Positions 50,144 through 63,836 of a stretch of DNA of 64,000 nucleotides are shown piece after piece (positions within the stretch are counted from its first letter, which is position 1; each line of letters opens with the position of its first letter). Below the pieces are notes generated by a model. That model was not told where the DNA came from and made no database searches. It saw nothing but the letters and a program-made list of their open reading frames with translations. The stretch is from Rotaria sp. Silwood1 (lineage: Eukaryota; Rotifera; Eurotatoria; Philodinida; Philodinidae). The position numbers were made by a program, and so were the translations under genes. The stretch covers positions 248,001 through 312,000 of the forward strand of contig CAJNOP010000016.1 in NCBI GenBank assembly GCA_905250075.1, in the 5' to 3' direction.

Positions 50144-51908
50144 TCGAAGAGAATACTCACATCCATCCACTCGACCATACCCGCAAAACATTACTATTTT
50201 TATTTTATTCCCAATTGTTTAATATGTCCATTTATATTAGTTCTGTTATTTAAAATTGTACACGACAGTTGGTCAGGCATTATAATAGTTGGATTAAATT
50301 TCGTTTTGCATGCTCGAAAATGATTCTTGAAGTGATCAGAGTATTCTAAAGTGCAAAAGTTAATTCAAAGTTTCACTATTCTTTTCTTATTCTTATCTAC
50401 TTAGTTTGTCGATTTATATTGATTGTATTATTAAATTTGTGACATTGAAGCTTTATACATGATGATGGCGAAAGCACGATCAGCTTTCTTTTCAATATCA
50501 TTTAAATCAATGTTTTCTGAATATGATTCAATGCCGTTCGATGACATGATCAATCACAGAGGTGGATTGAACGATGATGGAAAAGATGATTGTGTACCAC
50601 TCTTGAATAAATAAGAAGAGCAAATGTTTTTATTTAAAAAAAACCATATTCGTGTCGATAAATTTGAGATGGCAGATATTTGATAAAAAGTACTCTACAA
50701 CACAAGACAATATAAGAGACAATACATTTGTACCTGAGATAGTAAAATTAAATGTCGTATTGGTTCAGGCTTAGGTTCATTTGTACTGGATATCGAAGTT
50801 AGGACAAGTTTTTCATTGATTATATTTTGTGAAGATTAATTGATGCTTGACGAACATTAACAACAATTTATTCTCCTCTAAAATTTATCAAAAATTTCAT
50901 AAAAGGTTCACAATTATAGTTATTATATGTTAAAGAGCTGTAGGGACACTGTATAGTATACGATTAAAGCTCACGAAGCAAAGGAAGAAAAAACGAAAGA
51001 ATATCGAATCTATTTCACTTTAGTTCTATAGAATTCGTCGATGAATGCAAATTTTTTTAAAAGTACACAGGATGAAAAAATTATCCTTTCCAACATTAGT
51101 CAAGACTTTCTCATGAATTTCTCTTTATAGTTAGATGATACTACTTAAATTTGATGCTGACATATTGCCATGGGGTGTGACACAAGTTTTAAGTTTATTT
51201 TTAAATTCTTTTTTGTGCAAATCAGCTCCCATTACGCTTTTATGACTATTATGAATGATGTTCTCGAAAACTCGATCTCAGTAAAAGAACTATGAGTTTG
51301 AACGAAATACCGATTTCACTTTACAACTTTGACAAATGATAATAACAATCCTCGATAAGTCCCAAGCCTTACGGCTTTCTCACTCACTATTTGTAAAATT
51401 GTTACTATTGGTTTTATGGATCATTACAGCGCTTACTTTAATAAAAGAGACGAAGCAGAGTAATCCCAATAATAACCATGCTGAATATTACGATTCAATG
51501 ATGAGAATTCTTTTGTGTTCTTCTATATACAATATTAAATAAATCCATGTTCGATCAGCTTGGTGCTTTATTAATAAATACAGTTTCAAAGGATATAGTT
51601 AAACAAATTTTACCGTCATCATTACGAAACGAATATGTTGAATTGAAAACATTTAATTGTGTTATCAATAATGTCTTCTCTGGCAGCGGCTGAAAAAATA
51701 ATAATCGACGAAACATTCTTTTCTTAAACTGAATCAAGAATAAAAAAAACGGTTTGTCTAATGAGATTGACAGTTCTATTAGACATCAAGGAATGAATTT
51801 ATCATCGTAAATGTAGTTTTTATGCAGTCTGATCAAGACTAGTACTTAGTTTCTTATTCATTGTAATCGAAGGATCACTTTGTACTTATTCATTGAGTAT
51901 AGAGCACA

Positions 51909-52056
51909 GACCGAATCGAACTAGGTTTTTTGGAGATCAAGTTTGGTTCGATTCGACTTCACTTTTCCAAAAATGGTTGGAGTCAATTTTTCGAAAACCA
52001 GTTCGGATTCGGTTCAGGTCGTCTTTGGAAAATCAGTTTGGGTGCGATTCGATTGA
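51909..52056. repeat. Cluster of degenerate GGTTCGATTCG words
   Basis: ACCGAATCGAAC, TTGGTTCGATTCGAC, AGTTCGGATTCGGTTC and GTGCGATTCGATTG occur in both orientations within 150 bp. A similar word occurs at 52545-52560 and in a hairpin at 58118-58166. Probably debris of one small repeat family. Confidence 0.45.
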
Positions 52057-53619
52057 AGCAGCATTGGTTTCATCTGATCAAGAAAAGACTATAGGTCAAG
52101 ATTTGTTTCTTGGACAATCAGAGATGTCACATTAGAGTTGATATTTGCACCAATTAACACTAATTCATATATTTGTAGATTAAAATAAATTTTTAATATT
52201 AATACATGAGCATCAGTAGTTTGTTAATATTGATATTAATCTTACATCACTATTCACAATCATTCATAACATTTTACAAAGATGGCGAAATTTTCGAAAG
52301 AAAAAAGAAAAGAATTATGTCTCATACAGGTGACTTATCATCATAAATACAATTAGTGCAACTCTTATGAAACGAAAAAAAGACTACTGCACCAATAATA
52401 AATTATGCATGTAAATCAATCAATAAAAGTTCGTTTTGTCTTCGTCGAAGACATCATATTTTCTGAAATCAATAATAGCTCAATCACCCAGTTTTCATTA
52501 TAGATTAGGTTGCGTTGAACCATCTCTCAGAAAATTAGCTCGAGTTCGAATCGATTCGAGTACATTTCCAAAAAAATTGTTCAGGTTAGCTTTTGGTCTA
52601 CGGTGTATAGTTCTGTGAGATAAAGTTTTGTTCAATTCCGAATTCAGTCTCTTTCGTTCCGTTTTCTTTTAACAATATCCCGATCCTGAATATCTAGCGG
52701 AATGAATAACAGTTTCTTGAGGATCTGGTGTGCTGTCGATCAATGGAAGATGTTATATGACATTTTGTAGATTTTTCTAGATGTCTTGTAGTGAACTTGA
52801 CGAAAACACTATGAACATGTGGTGATAGCAGCTTTTATCATATCACAAGGATCTATGCCATGTTTGAAGAAGCAATAGAATCATACTTTATAGATGAAAA
52901 TCTCCTATTGAAAAAAAACCAATAATAAACCTAATACAAACATATCAATGTTTGAAGAAAACTCTTACTTTATACTGTACTATTTTTATGCTTTATTTGT
53001 ACACGAATACGAGTATAAGAGAGAAAACAATACATCTTGCCAAAATGGATTTTATAAGAAAATAAAACAAGATAACGAAAAGATAAAAAAATGAAGTATG
53101 AAAGCAAATGAAGAGAGAAAAAAAACATAAAAACAAGAAACAAAGTATAATCGTGAACAAATAAATAAAGAAATAAACAAATCTTTCAAGAGCATTTGAA
53201 TGTGAAGGATGCCTTCCCTCCATTCACATCCTCAATCGTTATCAATCTGCCCTACACATCAAGAATTATCGAGGATCTATCGATTCTCAAATTCATTCAA
53301 ATTAGATTTTGCTGCAGCCTGTGATCATCTTGTATATGATAGAGTATTTCCAACCATCAAATATCTCAGATCTTACCACAATGAGTTTTGGTTATCAGCA
53401 CAATACAACAAATTGGAATCGTTTTAAGTCTTCTTTATAATCTTTTTATTGCAGACCATTCTCATCTATCTTATACCATCGAAATTGCTAAGAACATTTT
53501 CAAAAGAAAGGTTACCGATGAAGAACTCCAAGCTATATCCAATAATTTAAGGTTTGCGTTGTCAACATCAATATGATATTGAAGCATTTATTTGTAGTTT
53601 TGAGTGTTAGTTTGCCAGA

Positions 53620-54640
53620 TTACAATGTTCAAAAAGTAAACCTCAATTTATATGTTTTGTTCGATATTAATTATATATATTCAAAGTCTCCAAGCTATAA
53701 AGACAAGAAGGGCAAGAAAAGTGGCAAAAGCAAAGCATGATCAAAATAAACGTTTATTTTTTATATAATATTTATTTTTATTTTCAACTTGTTAAAAACC
53801 ATCTATGCCGAAATCAAATAAAAGATTAATATAAGAAAAAAAATGAAGAATCAATGAATTGATTTAAAGTTGCGTTTCATCATCATCATCATCGTCAAAA
53901 GTTGAAGGTGTTGTATTCGACAAACGTGATATCCATGCTTTTTTATGTGATGTACTGTGTCTTGGAATGATCTCCGTTAAAGGAATAGATGAATTTGACG
54001 TTTGATCATCGCCGAGATTTCTGTTATCATCGAAAAATGAATTAAGAATTGTTTGATCATGTGAACCATGTGCATGGAGCGAATCAGATTTTTGTTCATT
54101 TATAACTGAAGAAAAACGTTGTTCATTGACTTGTCTACACATAAAACGATCAAAAGAAACACATTACTGAATGTTTCAAAATTTCTGGAAAACATAATTT
54201 ATTTTATATATATATATATATTTGCATAGATAAATGATAGTTTTGATTTTTCGAATGATGTATCGTTGAATTCTCTAGAATAACTTAATCAAGAAAAATA
54301 TCTCTTTGATTTGTTCTAGTGTACTTTTATAAAATTCAATCAAAAACAGTGTGTAGACAATTGCTACTTGCCACGATACAAAACTGAATAAAGTAGAGCC
54401 GGTTTTCATTGAAAAATTCCAGATAATGATAGCAACATAAAGTAGAAATTTGTTTATTGAATTTTTTCGGTTTCGATTGAAAGCGATCGTTACCCGACAG
54501 AACTATTTATTTTACATGTATATTTCACCGAGAATTCATAAAGACTTGACATAGTTTATGTCGTGAAATGCTTCATAACAAGTCATAGTAAAATATGGTC
54601 TCGATTTATTCTAACCAATTATGTATGAGAGAGAAAGCCA
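53620..54640. repeat. DRC10/UNC80 tail duplication, right copy
   Basis: Counterpart of 47655-48655. It includes a relic of the DRC10 last intron and last exon, the intact terminal exon of UNC80 and the first part of the UNC80 intron upstream of it. Confidence 0.85.
53687..53740 (+). pseudogene. DRC10: Decayed copy of the DRC10 last exon
   Basis: Nearly the same sequence as 47731-47787, with shared GGCAAGAAAAGTGGCAAAAG and a TGA at the same place. The 3' acceptor CAG has become CAA, and there is a one-base deletion upstream of the lysine-rich part that shifts the frame. The preceding intron is also recognisable. Confidence 0.85.
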
Positions 54641-57600
54641 ATAGGACAGTTACATAATACACTGCTCGAGAGCTGCGGGCCGTTTCGGACTCAGTGGTGC
54701 TTAGATTGATAGCCAGATTTATTTTCAGATCCAGCTTGTATTCAGCTTCGAGTGTAAATAGAAAAAAGCTGACATCAACGTTCCTAGTAACTAAGTTTCC
54801 GGATACAATTCAACTTTAAAATGACTAGTTTTGTAAGAGTAGTTATAAATAGCTGAAATCTTAATTTGTTGTTTGCTTGGTCCGGATTGAAGTGGACAGA
54901 AATGCAGACTTGCAGGTCTCCCACAAATACTCCAGTTATTCATTGCAATAGTGAAGTAAAAGCTCTACAAGTGATAAGTTTATTATCGAAATCAAATTCA
55001 TTATAGAAAAACTTATCACTCAATATTTTAATATGGTCAAAATAATTCTCCTGATGTTCGAAAGTTTTGAGAAAGGTGTGAAAATGAACAAAAGATCATA
55101 ACTTGCTTAGATAGGCAAGTAAATTGAATTTCGAAGAGTGAAAATTATTCACCTTGTACAGTTTTTTTCTTAATCTTCTCAAAATTAATGAGAATAAATC
55201 AAGAACAGATCGAATTTTTCATATTTTGGACAACTTCAGTGTGGATCTTTTTAAAAACAAAATTAAAATTTTTTCAAGAGTTGTCTTTGACAAGACCAGT
55301 ATAAAATAGATACTATTACAAACATTTCTGTTACTTTGCATATAACAGGAAGTATTAATTATTCACATCTTTCATTGTAGTATTTTTAAAAGTGCATTAG
55401 AAGAAGTAAAAATCTTTTTTTTTCCATAGGTATTGAGGAGAATTCGACGATGAACTTTGAAAAAATGCAGAGTTTGTCCTTTGGCTAGGCTGACTTATAT
55501 ACAAAATAATCTATGTTGAAAATATTTGGGGACACACAATAATATATAATTATTAAAATAGAAGACGAAATTGTTTAATGAAAGTTAAAATGTGAATTCC
55601 TCATACAAAGACGATGCATATGTCTCTGGGATCAAGTAAGACTAGCAAAGCAATAAAAGAATGTGATAAGAATAGAATAAAATTGATATGACTTTTTTAG
55701 TCCATTGAAAGACAAGAGAAAAGAAAAATACTCTAATAATTTAAAAATTATGTTTTAAATCTTGTGTTAAAATAGTTTACCTAATCGATCGAAATATAGG
55801 ATTCATTTCTTTGGTAGTATTATATTTCATACTTGATTCTCTTGATATCTATGTCAAAAAAAAAAGAAGAAAATATATATTGACTTATAGAGCAATTTTC
55901 AATTTAGACAAACTTACAGGCCATGGACGTGAACTTTTAGTTGATCGAGTTTTATCTAAATGTGCTATGTTTCGTTTCCATCCATGAAATATTCGTAGTT
56001 TAGGTGCTATTTCGTTATTAATTGGAGATTGGTCAGAAGCATTTTCTTCCATTGGATTATAATGTTGAAATGAACGATTAATTGTTGGTGAACTTCGATC
56101 ACCGGTAACTGTCACTGAACGTAATAATGGCAATGAAGAATGTGAATTTGATGGAGATTGCAGACACGAAGCATCTATTATATAGAATAGATATGAAGAG
56201 CAAAAATCAATAAGAAAAATCATTTACTAGCTGATATAGATGTTGTTGTTGTTGTTGTTGTTTGGTCTGTCTTTAATGAAAGACATTTGAACGTTGAATC
56301 TTCTGTCCGATTTTGCTGAACACGATCTAAAAGGAGTGTTGAAGTATAGGAGTAAAAATTTGGACGTCCCCCTTCCCTCACACACTACGATAAGGCATAA
56401 CAAACGCCTTAGCAACGCTTTCCATTTTTGTCACAGACTATGTGTCAGTAACGTCTCATTTTAACATATGGACTACTTCCGTATTGCATTTCTAGAGGAG
56501 TAAGTGTGAAGATAGTGAAGAAATATATTCCGAAATAGATGGAATAAAGTAACTGTTCTGTAGCTAGGGGATCCACGAGAAATTAAATTTGTTTCGGTTT
56601 AAATTAAAACTTCTCAAGTTACTGTGACAGTCATTAGTTTCACTTCTTTTAGTTCCGTGCCATCCTATACTCTCTTTAGCCCTTTTAAGATGTGTGTAGT
56701 ATATAGACCTTGTCCTCATTCACACATACATTTTGTCAGATTTATGCTTCCTATTGTTAAATCTGTAGAAACGGTGTGAGTATAAAAAATTAAAACAATA
56801 TATATTTAATTTCTCATGGATCCATACAATGATTAACAACACTAGCTACATGATCTTTCGTATTGTAATCCTACGGGAATGGCAATAACAGCTTTTCCAA
56901 CATATCACGATATGAAAATTTATTAAATAATAATTAATAACATAAAATGATTATTACAACTTACAAATTAATTTGAATTCTTCATATTCTACCTTAAATT
57001 CGTTGTTATCTTCATAATGAAGATCTCCCGTTCAGCTATGTAATACTTGCGAATTTACATTAAACTAAAATCTACTTTTTAATATAAATTCTTCCTTTCT
57101 TTTGACTGTATCGAAATTTAAACTAGCATCGATCTATCTATATGAGTACACCATGTTTATGTTTGAATAATAGTAGTCTTGTAAATGCTTAAATGAAACT
57201 GATTTTCTTACCACCACATCGAATTCTATATCGAGCATAATACGTTTCAAGTATGTTTAAAGCTTCGTTTGCTCGGATCTTTTTAGGCCTCTTTTTCCAT
57301 GATAAATTTAAATTTGTATCACTGAGTTGCTGTTGTGAAAAATGAAACGTATTTGTTGTTGGATTATTGTTTGGTCGTCTATCATGCATAGAATTTGTTC
57401 GTGTTGTAGTATCATCATTATTTTTCATTTGTTCACGTGTTTCAGTATCAAGTCGAACTTTTTCTGTAGTTGTCGGATGTGTATCATAAACATCTGATGC
57501 TCTTGACTCATCTAAATAAGGAGAAAAAATAAGTAAATAATTTATAGAAACTTTATCTAAAAAAACAAGATCTGACGCAAAACAATGAACATAATTTACA

Positions 57601-60600
57601 GAGCGTATCTGATAAAAATAACTGTATTAAGAAATATCATATTTTACTCCTCGTAATAAGATGATTACTTTCGAAAATTATACAGATTCGTTCAGTGTAG
57701 GGTTCAAACACGAAACTGTTGCGCATAGCATTTCTGTGTCGATATTTTCGCTCAAAATATTTTTTTTCTGTTCTATTTATGGTAGGTTAATTATTCTGTC
57801 AAACTTTGATTGAATGTTTTGTTTCCATATTATAAGATTAATTAAACTCTTCAGTATGAATAAAATAAAGAAGGTATGAATGTTATTGGCATGGACTTGA
57901 GGGTGTCACAATTACAGCATCCGCGCTCAGCTACACCCACAGCTAGACCAACCACACTTACATTCGCGCACTTAAGTTACCATAATCACAGTAGAAAACA
58001 ATTCATGGTACGGGTAAGTGTTGTCCGCCAAAATGCCCTTAGCGACAATTACTACAAAGTGGGCGCTCACAAGAGATTAAGCTGATCCTTATCTGACTTT
58101 TCTTTATAGGTATCAAAGATGGGATCGGTTCGTGTTTTTTGAAAATCGAATCGAACCGACACCATCGCTGATATTCATATTTTTGTTCATCTTCGATAGT
58201 TATTTGAAGTATGAAATAACTGATTAACTCAATAGCCTCATAATACTTTTCAAATATGCAATCATTATAATAAAATATCGATTTCTATGATTCAACTAGC
58301 TTATATTAAATGTATCAATTGTGATCTTATATATTCTTAAAAGCAAAATATTGATCGATTTCTCAACATTGATGGTCATGTTTCTTATTTTTATATTATT
58401 ACTATGTTAACAGATCTTATATCATCTGAAATATCAGTTGGAGTACTTGAAGTTCATATACATATTATTATGTAGATAGTACTTCTTATTTGCATATAAA
58501 CAATTTTTTATTAAGGAACAAAATTTATGGAATATCCTTTAAGCATCGTTAGAGCTACATTGACAAAACTAAACATAAATATTTGCTCTCTATAACAAAA
58601 TTTTTTTTTTATATCTGATTAAGAATAACATCTAACCTATCAATTCTGCTTTTAATTGGTTTAATTCTTGTATAAGTTCATTTAAAATTTCATTCATTGA
58701 TTTTGATGGTATTATTTTGTCAAAAATAAGTTTTTGTTGAATATTTCTAATCATTTCATAATCATAATCATTTTCTGATGTAATTGAATATATCTAATTA
58801 TAGAAAACATACAAAAATTATTAAATTAGAAAAAACTTTCATGTTATACATAATGTAAAAGAAATGGTCGAAGAATGACATAAATTGGTGTTTTATATGA
58901 AACAATAAAATCAATGAATGATAAAAGATTTGATGAAATCTTTGATTGTTTATTACACATTAATTTTATTGCTCGTACTGTTCGTTGCCATTCATATTTC
59001 ATTTGTTTACTAAAACTAATGATTAATATTTTTAAACCTAAAAAAAAGAAAAATATAAATCATGGAAATTTCTTTTCAAAATCTTCATAAAATAAATACC
59101 TAATAACGATGCTGTTTGTAAAAGATATTTTAATTGTTTCATTGATTTATGTGTAAAGTTAATATTAGGTATAATAGTTTCTCCAGAAGTTAAATATTGC
59201 TTTCCACTATTAGTTAGATGTCCTAATGGTATATTTTGTGTACCCATAGTAGTTGCAAGTTTTAATGGTAATTTTACCGAATTAAAAAGGATTGTAATAA
59301 TATATGAAATATCACTTGAATGAATTTTTTGTGCATCTTTCTGTTCACTACTCATCCATAATAAGAGTGGTAAAAGAAAATGTAATAAAAAATTCAGTGC
59401 TGATGAAGGATTTGCAGATGACCAACTAGTATTTGTAGTTAATGCTTCTAAATTTGGTTGATGCTATAAAAGAAAAAGTTTCTTTTTGTAAACTTTTTGT
59501 ATTATTATTTGACCCATAGACAACGAATGTCCTAGTGTTTTGATTAGAACTTTTTTTCTTGTCACTTTTTAGATCTAATTGTTGTTTCAGAAGATGAATC
59601 GTCAAATTCTCGATGCAGACTTATTCAGATTTATTTCTGTGGAAATTTATGAAGAAAAATCAAATAAAGAATACTCGATGTGTAGAAATGGACTAACATT
59701 CTAAGCTATTGTGTTTTACAAACTTTAGTGTTTTTCAATTAGCTCTTTAGACGATGAAAATAAGTTGAAATGCTTTTAAGTATGTTAAAGTGTTGATCGC
59801 TATTGTTATACAATTCAAAGATCGTTTAACATCAGACAAATATCCAAAAATCTAAACGATACAATTGAAAATGACCAACACGCATCTGCTGGATTTCAAA
59901 GAAAAACCACTCAATAAATTTTGAACACTCAATTCGATAAGATAGTGAGTTACTTCATATTGAAATGGAACAGAACCTGAACTTATAAGATTCTATGTTG
60001 ACTTAGTAATCTGATGTTACCAGCGAGCTCTAAAACTACAAGTTGAAGTTGTTCAATTTTTTTTGCGAATATCGCAACTAGAGCGAAATCGATGGGATTT
60101 CGTAGGACTGCTTTAGGATTTAATTAATTAAAATCGGTTGATAGAATTTTTCAAGAGTAATTTACCATGCACCTTGATAATCGAATTGTGATCGTTGTAT
60201 TGAATATTCGATCCAACTTTAGATATATATCGCAAAATCAAACAACAAAACTTCAACTAGAGATAGGTCAAATGACTCGTAGAATATCTTTAAGAGTTTA
60301 AATCGACAAGAATATTCCTTTGTATAGATACCAGATTTCCAAAAAAAAACCATTTGCCCCAGACTTAATACGAAAATAAAGTTTTACTTGAAAATTCAAT
60401 ATCTCGACAAAACAACTTGTTTTTCTGCTAAAACTTCTATGATATTCTGAGAGTCACTCGGTCCATTCTGGAACGAAACTTCAATTCAAAATTGTGTTTT
60501 TTTGATTTTTTTTTCGGTATGTATCTTAAAGTGGGTCGAAAATTGGATAAAATCATCTTAGCTCGACGTCAGAAGTTCATGAAGACGAGCTAGGAGGGCA

Positions 60601-63600
60601 CCGATTTTAATTGTAACCAGCTCCAATTTTTAAAATTAGTCGCTGTTGGAATCAGTTGGAATCGCTATATCTTTAGGACGCGCTCTTTTAGGCTTTTCTT
60701 AATCCTACCAATCCCTCATTATAGGACCAATATGAGCTCAAACGACGAATATCAGTTTTATGGTTTCTTCATTAGAGAGTTGGCTCTTTTCCATGCATTG
60801 AATATTCTTTGTTCAATTCTACTCCTGAACTTTCTATAGAAGTAAATCTGATTAAATTTTCCTAGAGAATTTGATGGCATATGTTCTGAAAAAGCAATTA
60901 GATCTTAGATTTGAAAAGGAAAAAAGAATTCAAGTCAACATATTGAGAAGTTTACAATTTATGAACCATCCATTATTTACTTACATTAATAGCTAATAAA
61001 TATCGTCCAACAAGTTTAATAACAGAACGAGAAAATTCTTTTGGAAAAATCAATGTATTTAAACGTGGTACACTATGACTTGACTCTGCTAGATTTTCAT
61101 TTAATATTAATGCAATACAACCAGAAATTAATGCCTAATTTACAAAATGAAATAAAACAAAAACAAAACAAGCATATCAAATCTTTGAATACATACTTTC
61201 AAATTTGGAAAATATGCAATATATGGATGTCGATCAATCGTTAAATAAATTCCATTTAAAATTCCTGCTGTTGCTTCCCAATCAAAACAACGCTGAAGTC
61301 AAAAATAATTATATAATAAAGATAAATATTCTTTTCTTAATTGTTTTTTTTTTACCTTTGTTATTTGTTTTTTACAAATTTTTATAAACATTCGATCAAT
61401 ACGTCTTAACAAATGATTTAATGCTGGTCGTAATTGCTCATCACTCCAATTTGTATATGGTAATAATTTTTGAAAATAATATTGTATACCACGACAACCT
61501 ATTGTTATAGGATCAAAACTACCTAATTTAAGTAATGTATGAGCTATATATGCAAGACGTATATGTGATTTAGCATCAAGTAATTCTGGTATTCGAATTG
61601 TTGAATCATGAAATAATTTAATCAATTCATTTAAACGTTGAGTAGAAAAATGAATAAATGTTGATATTATAGATAACAATGTATCACGAGGCCAACGAAA
61701 TTCAGATGCTTGTTTAAGTTCATCAGTATCTTGTGTTCTAGACTTCGTACGATCATCAATAAAACGACTAAAACATAAAAAAAATCGAAACTTGTTGTTA
61801 TGAAGTTTCTTTAAAAAAAAAATTTTTTTATTTACTTCGTCGAATCATCATCAATGGCAATAGATGGTAAACGATATGAAGTACGTGAAAATTTATATAT
61901 ACCATCTAATGGTGTGTCACATTTAGGTTCAGTAAATGTGCGTGTTAACCATTCGGATGTATTGATTAATATTTTAATAGTAATAGATAACTTTTCAATC
62001 TGTTTAAATTCATTACGTCCACATTTTTGAATATCATTTTTATTTGTATAATCTTTTAAATATTCTAAATATTTTGGTAAAAGTATATCGATTACATTAA
62101 GCATTTGTAATGAACGAACCGAATCCGACGCATAAGCAACTAAAAAAAATAAAATGAATAAAATTCTAATTATTCAGACAAGTTACTTTTCGCTCTTCAA
62201 GACTCACATCAAGCTTTTAGATCAATCTATCATATCAAAGCAGAGAAATGATCTGTCCTTTATTATGGTTCCTACTACTTTTTTGAATTGACAAGACTTT
62301 CGTACATTGAAAGTCGCTTTTGACTTAGAACTTTGTACAGAAGGTAGACTCTAGTGAGTTATAAAAACAAAATTAAAAGAATAAGAATCTTGATGTCTTC
62401 ACTACAAAGTTATAATCGTTTTACTAAACTTTTAATCTATAGCACGATGTGTACAAAATAATCGAATGACAATATTTCGATCTTAAATTTTGCTTATCGA
62501 TAGGCTTACTTATAACTATAATGTGCTCAAAATCTCAACTCAAATGAATGCTCTCTTCACAAAATACTCACTTCCCAAATATCATTGAGATCCCGCAAAA
62601 AATTCGAAGACCATATGTATTTTGAGAATTGACTATCTCATAGAGGTAGCATTGGTTTTAGTTGAAGTTTCCAAGATATTCTAGTAACAAATAGGCCTAT
62701 CTACGAATGAAATTTCTATAAAATGACTATGAATTTGTAAGGAAATTCTACGGACTCTTATCCTTTTGAAGTTTTCAATATCTTATTTGGGTCTGCCCTT
62801 ATGAACGAAGCTCTAACTCAAAATCGATTTTCAAGTTACGAGGTTTCTCTGGTTAGTTATTAATGTTATTACTTCATGCATTTTTTGACTTATTCTCTTA
62901 ACTAAATCTAGTCAGTTCTGTCAGTCAAATTTCAGATACACTTTTCTACTGACTGATAACCATATTAGTATTTTAAATCAAAGTAAAGATCTAAGCATTC
63001 GATGTCTACAAGTGTGTAGTGAACAATTAATACACTTTAGATTCTTATTAACGCCCTAATAATTGGACGTCATTGAACCATATTTTTTTAGCTATGAAGA
63101 TAACACAATGGATCTAGATGATATATTAACACGAAGATTCGATTCTTTCGAATGATGAATGATATCTGAGTATTTCGACATAATATTTTTATTTCATACA
63201 ACGAGCTTGAATTTGTTCTCTTCAAATAACCCGATCAATATTTAAATTTAGTTTCATCGAGTTTTACTCATTGTCAAAATATGAGATTATGTGACTTTTG
63301 ACAATGAGCCGTATTTCGTCATCAATGATTCAAATAACTTTTGGTTTTTTCAATTTAGCTTACCAACAGTAACACAAACATCAAAACAATTAAGCAACGT
63401 AAATATTGTATCATCATCTGCATAACAAAAATCTAATGATTTAATAACTGTTGGTGCAATCAAAGTTCCTTGTCCGAGTACTCCAACAACAGACGTATTT
63501 CCTGTTGGTACATTAAATGTTCTGTGTCTTGTTAATGAATCATTTTTAACTAATTCTAATATAAAATAATTATCATACATAGCATCAATATTTGTTTGTT

Positions 63601-63836
63601 CTAATGCAATTAATAAACGAAATAAGCATAATTGTGGAATTTTATTTGAATCAATAATATTAGTTGATTGATCTGAGTCAAATAATTGTGATATACTACC
63701 AAGCATTTGTAATATAAATGGTATACGATGTAAGATATAGAATTGTCGACAACAATATTCAATTGCTTTTTTTAACATTGGATTTGATTGAACATTTGAA
63801 TAAACATGAAAAAGTGTTGGCATTATTAAAAGGTAT
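53864..63836 (-). CDS. UNC80: UNC80, NALCN channel complex subunit, C-terminal part
   Basis: Thirteen coding exons in phase: 63836-63364, 62139-61836, 61767-61356, 61292-61197, 61134-60985, 59463-59100, 59037-58850, 58793-58637, 57511-57212, 56326-56228, 56174-55918, 55848-55781 and 54134-53864, about 1045 codons. The 5' part lies outside the window. UNC80 is a very large cytosolic scaffold of the NALCN sodium-leak channel in neurons. Family matches from memory: AIEYCCRQFYILHRIPFILQ, VAYASDSVRSLQML, ELLDAKSHIRLAYIAHTLLK with CRGIQYY and WSDEQLRPAL and LLRRIDRMF, LLGLKILIISFSKQM, and FIDFIVSYKTPIYVILRPFL. The last five exons code a Ser/Thr/Asn-rich tail ending in six Asp and E-T-Q-L, a class I PDZ-ligand pattern. 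Long introns: 54135-55780, 56327-57211, 57512-58636, 59464-60984 and 62140-63363; no genes seen in them. The upstream donor was not found. Confidence 0.88.
58118..58166. repeat. Small hairpin in an UNC80 intron
   Basis: GATGGGATCGGTTCG (58118-58132) pairs with CGAACCGACACCATC (58152-58166) at 13 of 15 positions. The arms contain the same TCGGTTCG word as the cluster near 52 kb. Confidence 0.5.

Larger units (their letters stand above)
48656..53619. other. Gene-free region between the two duplicated tails
   Basis: No intact gene is visible. It should contain diverged remains of the duplicated segment plus later insertions. Notable: a TGTGGG-like tract near 50123, clusters of GGTTCGATTCG-like words at 51909-52056, and two adjacent coding-like frames at 53209-53427 and 53388-53576 (+) that do not splice together in any phase I could find. 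Confidence 0.55.

Noticed and set aside
49000..53000. CRISPR-like or other regularly spaced arrays
   Set aside because: No regularly spaced identical repeats were seen; the repeated words here are degenerate and irregular.
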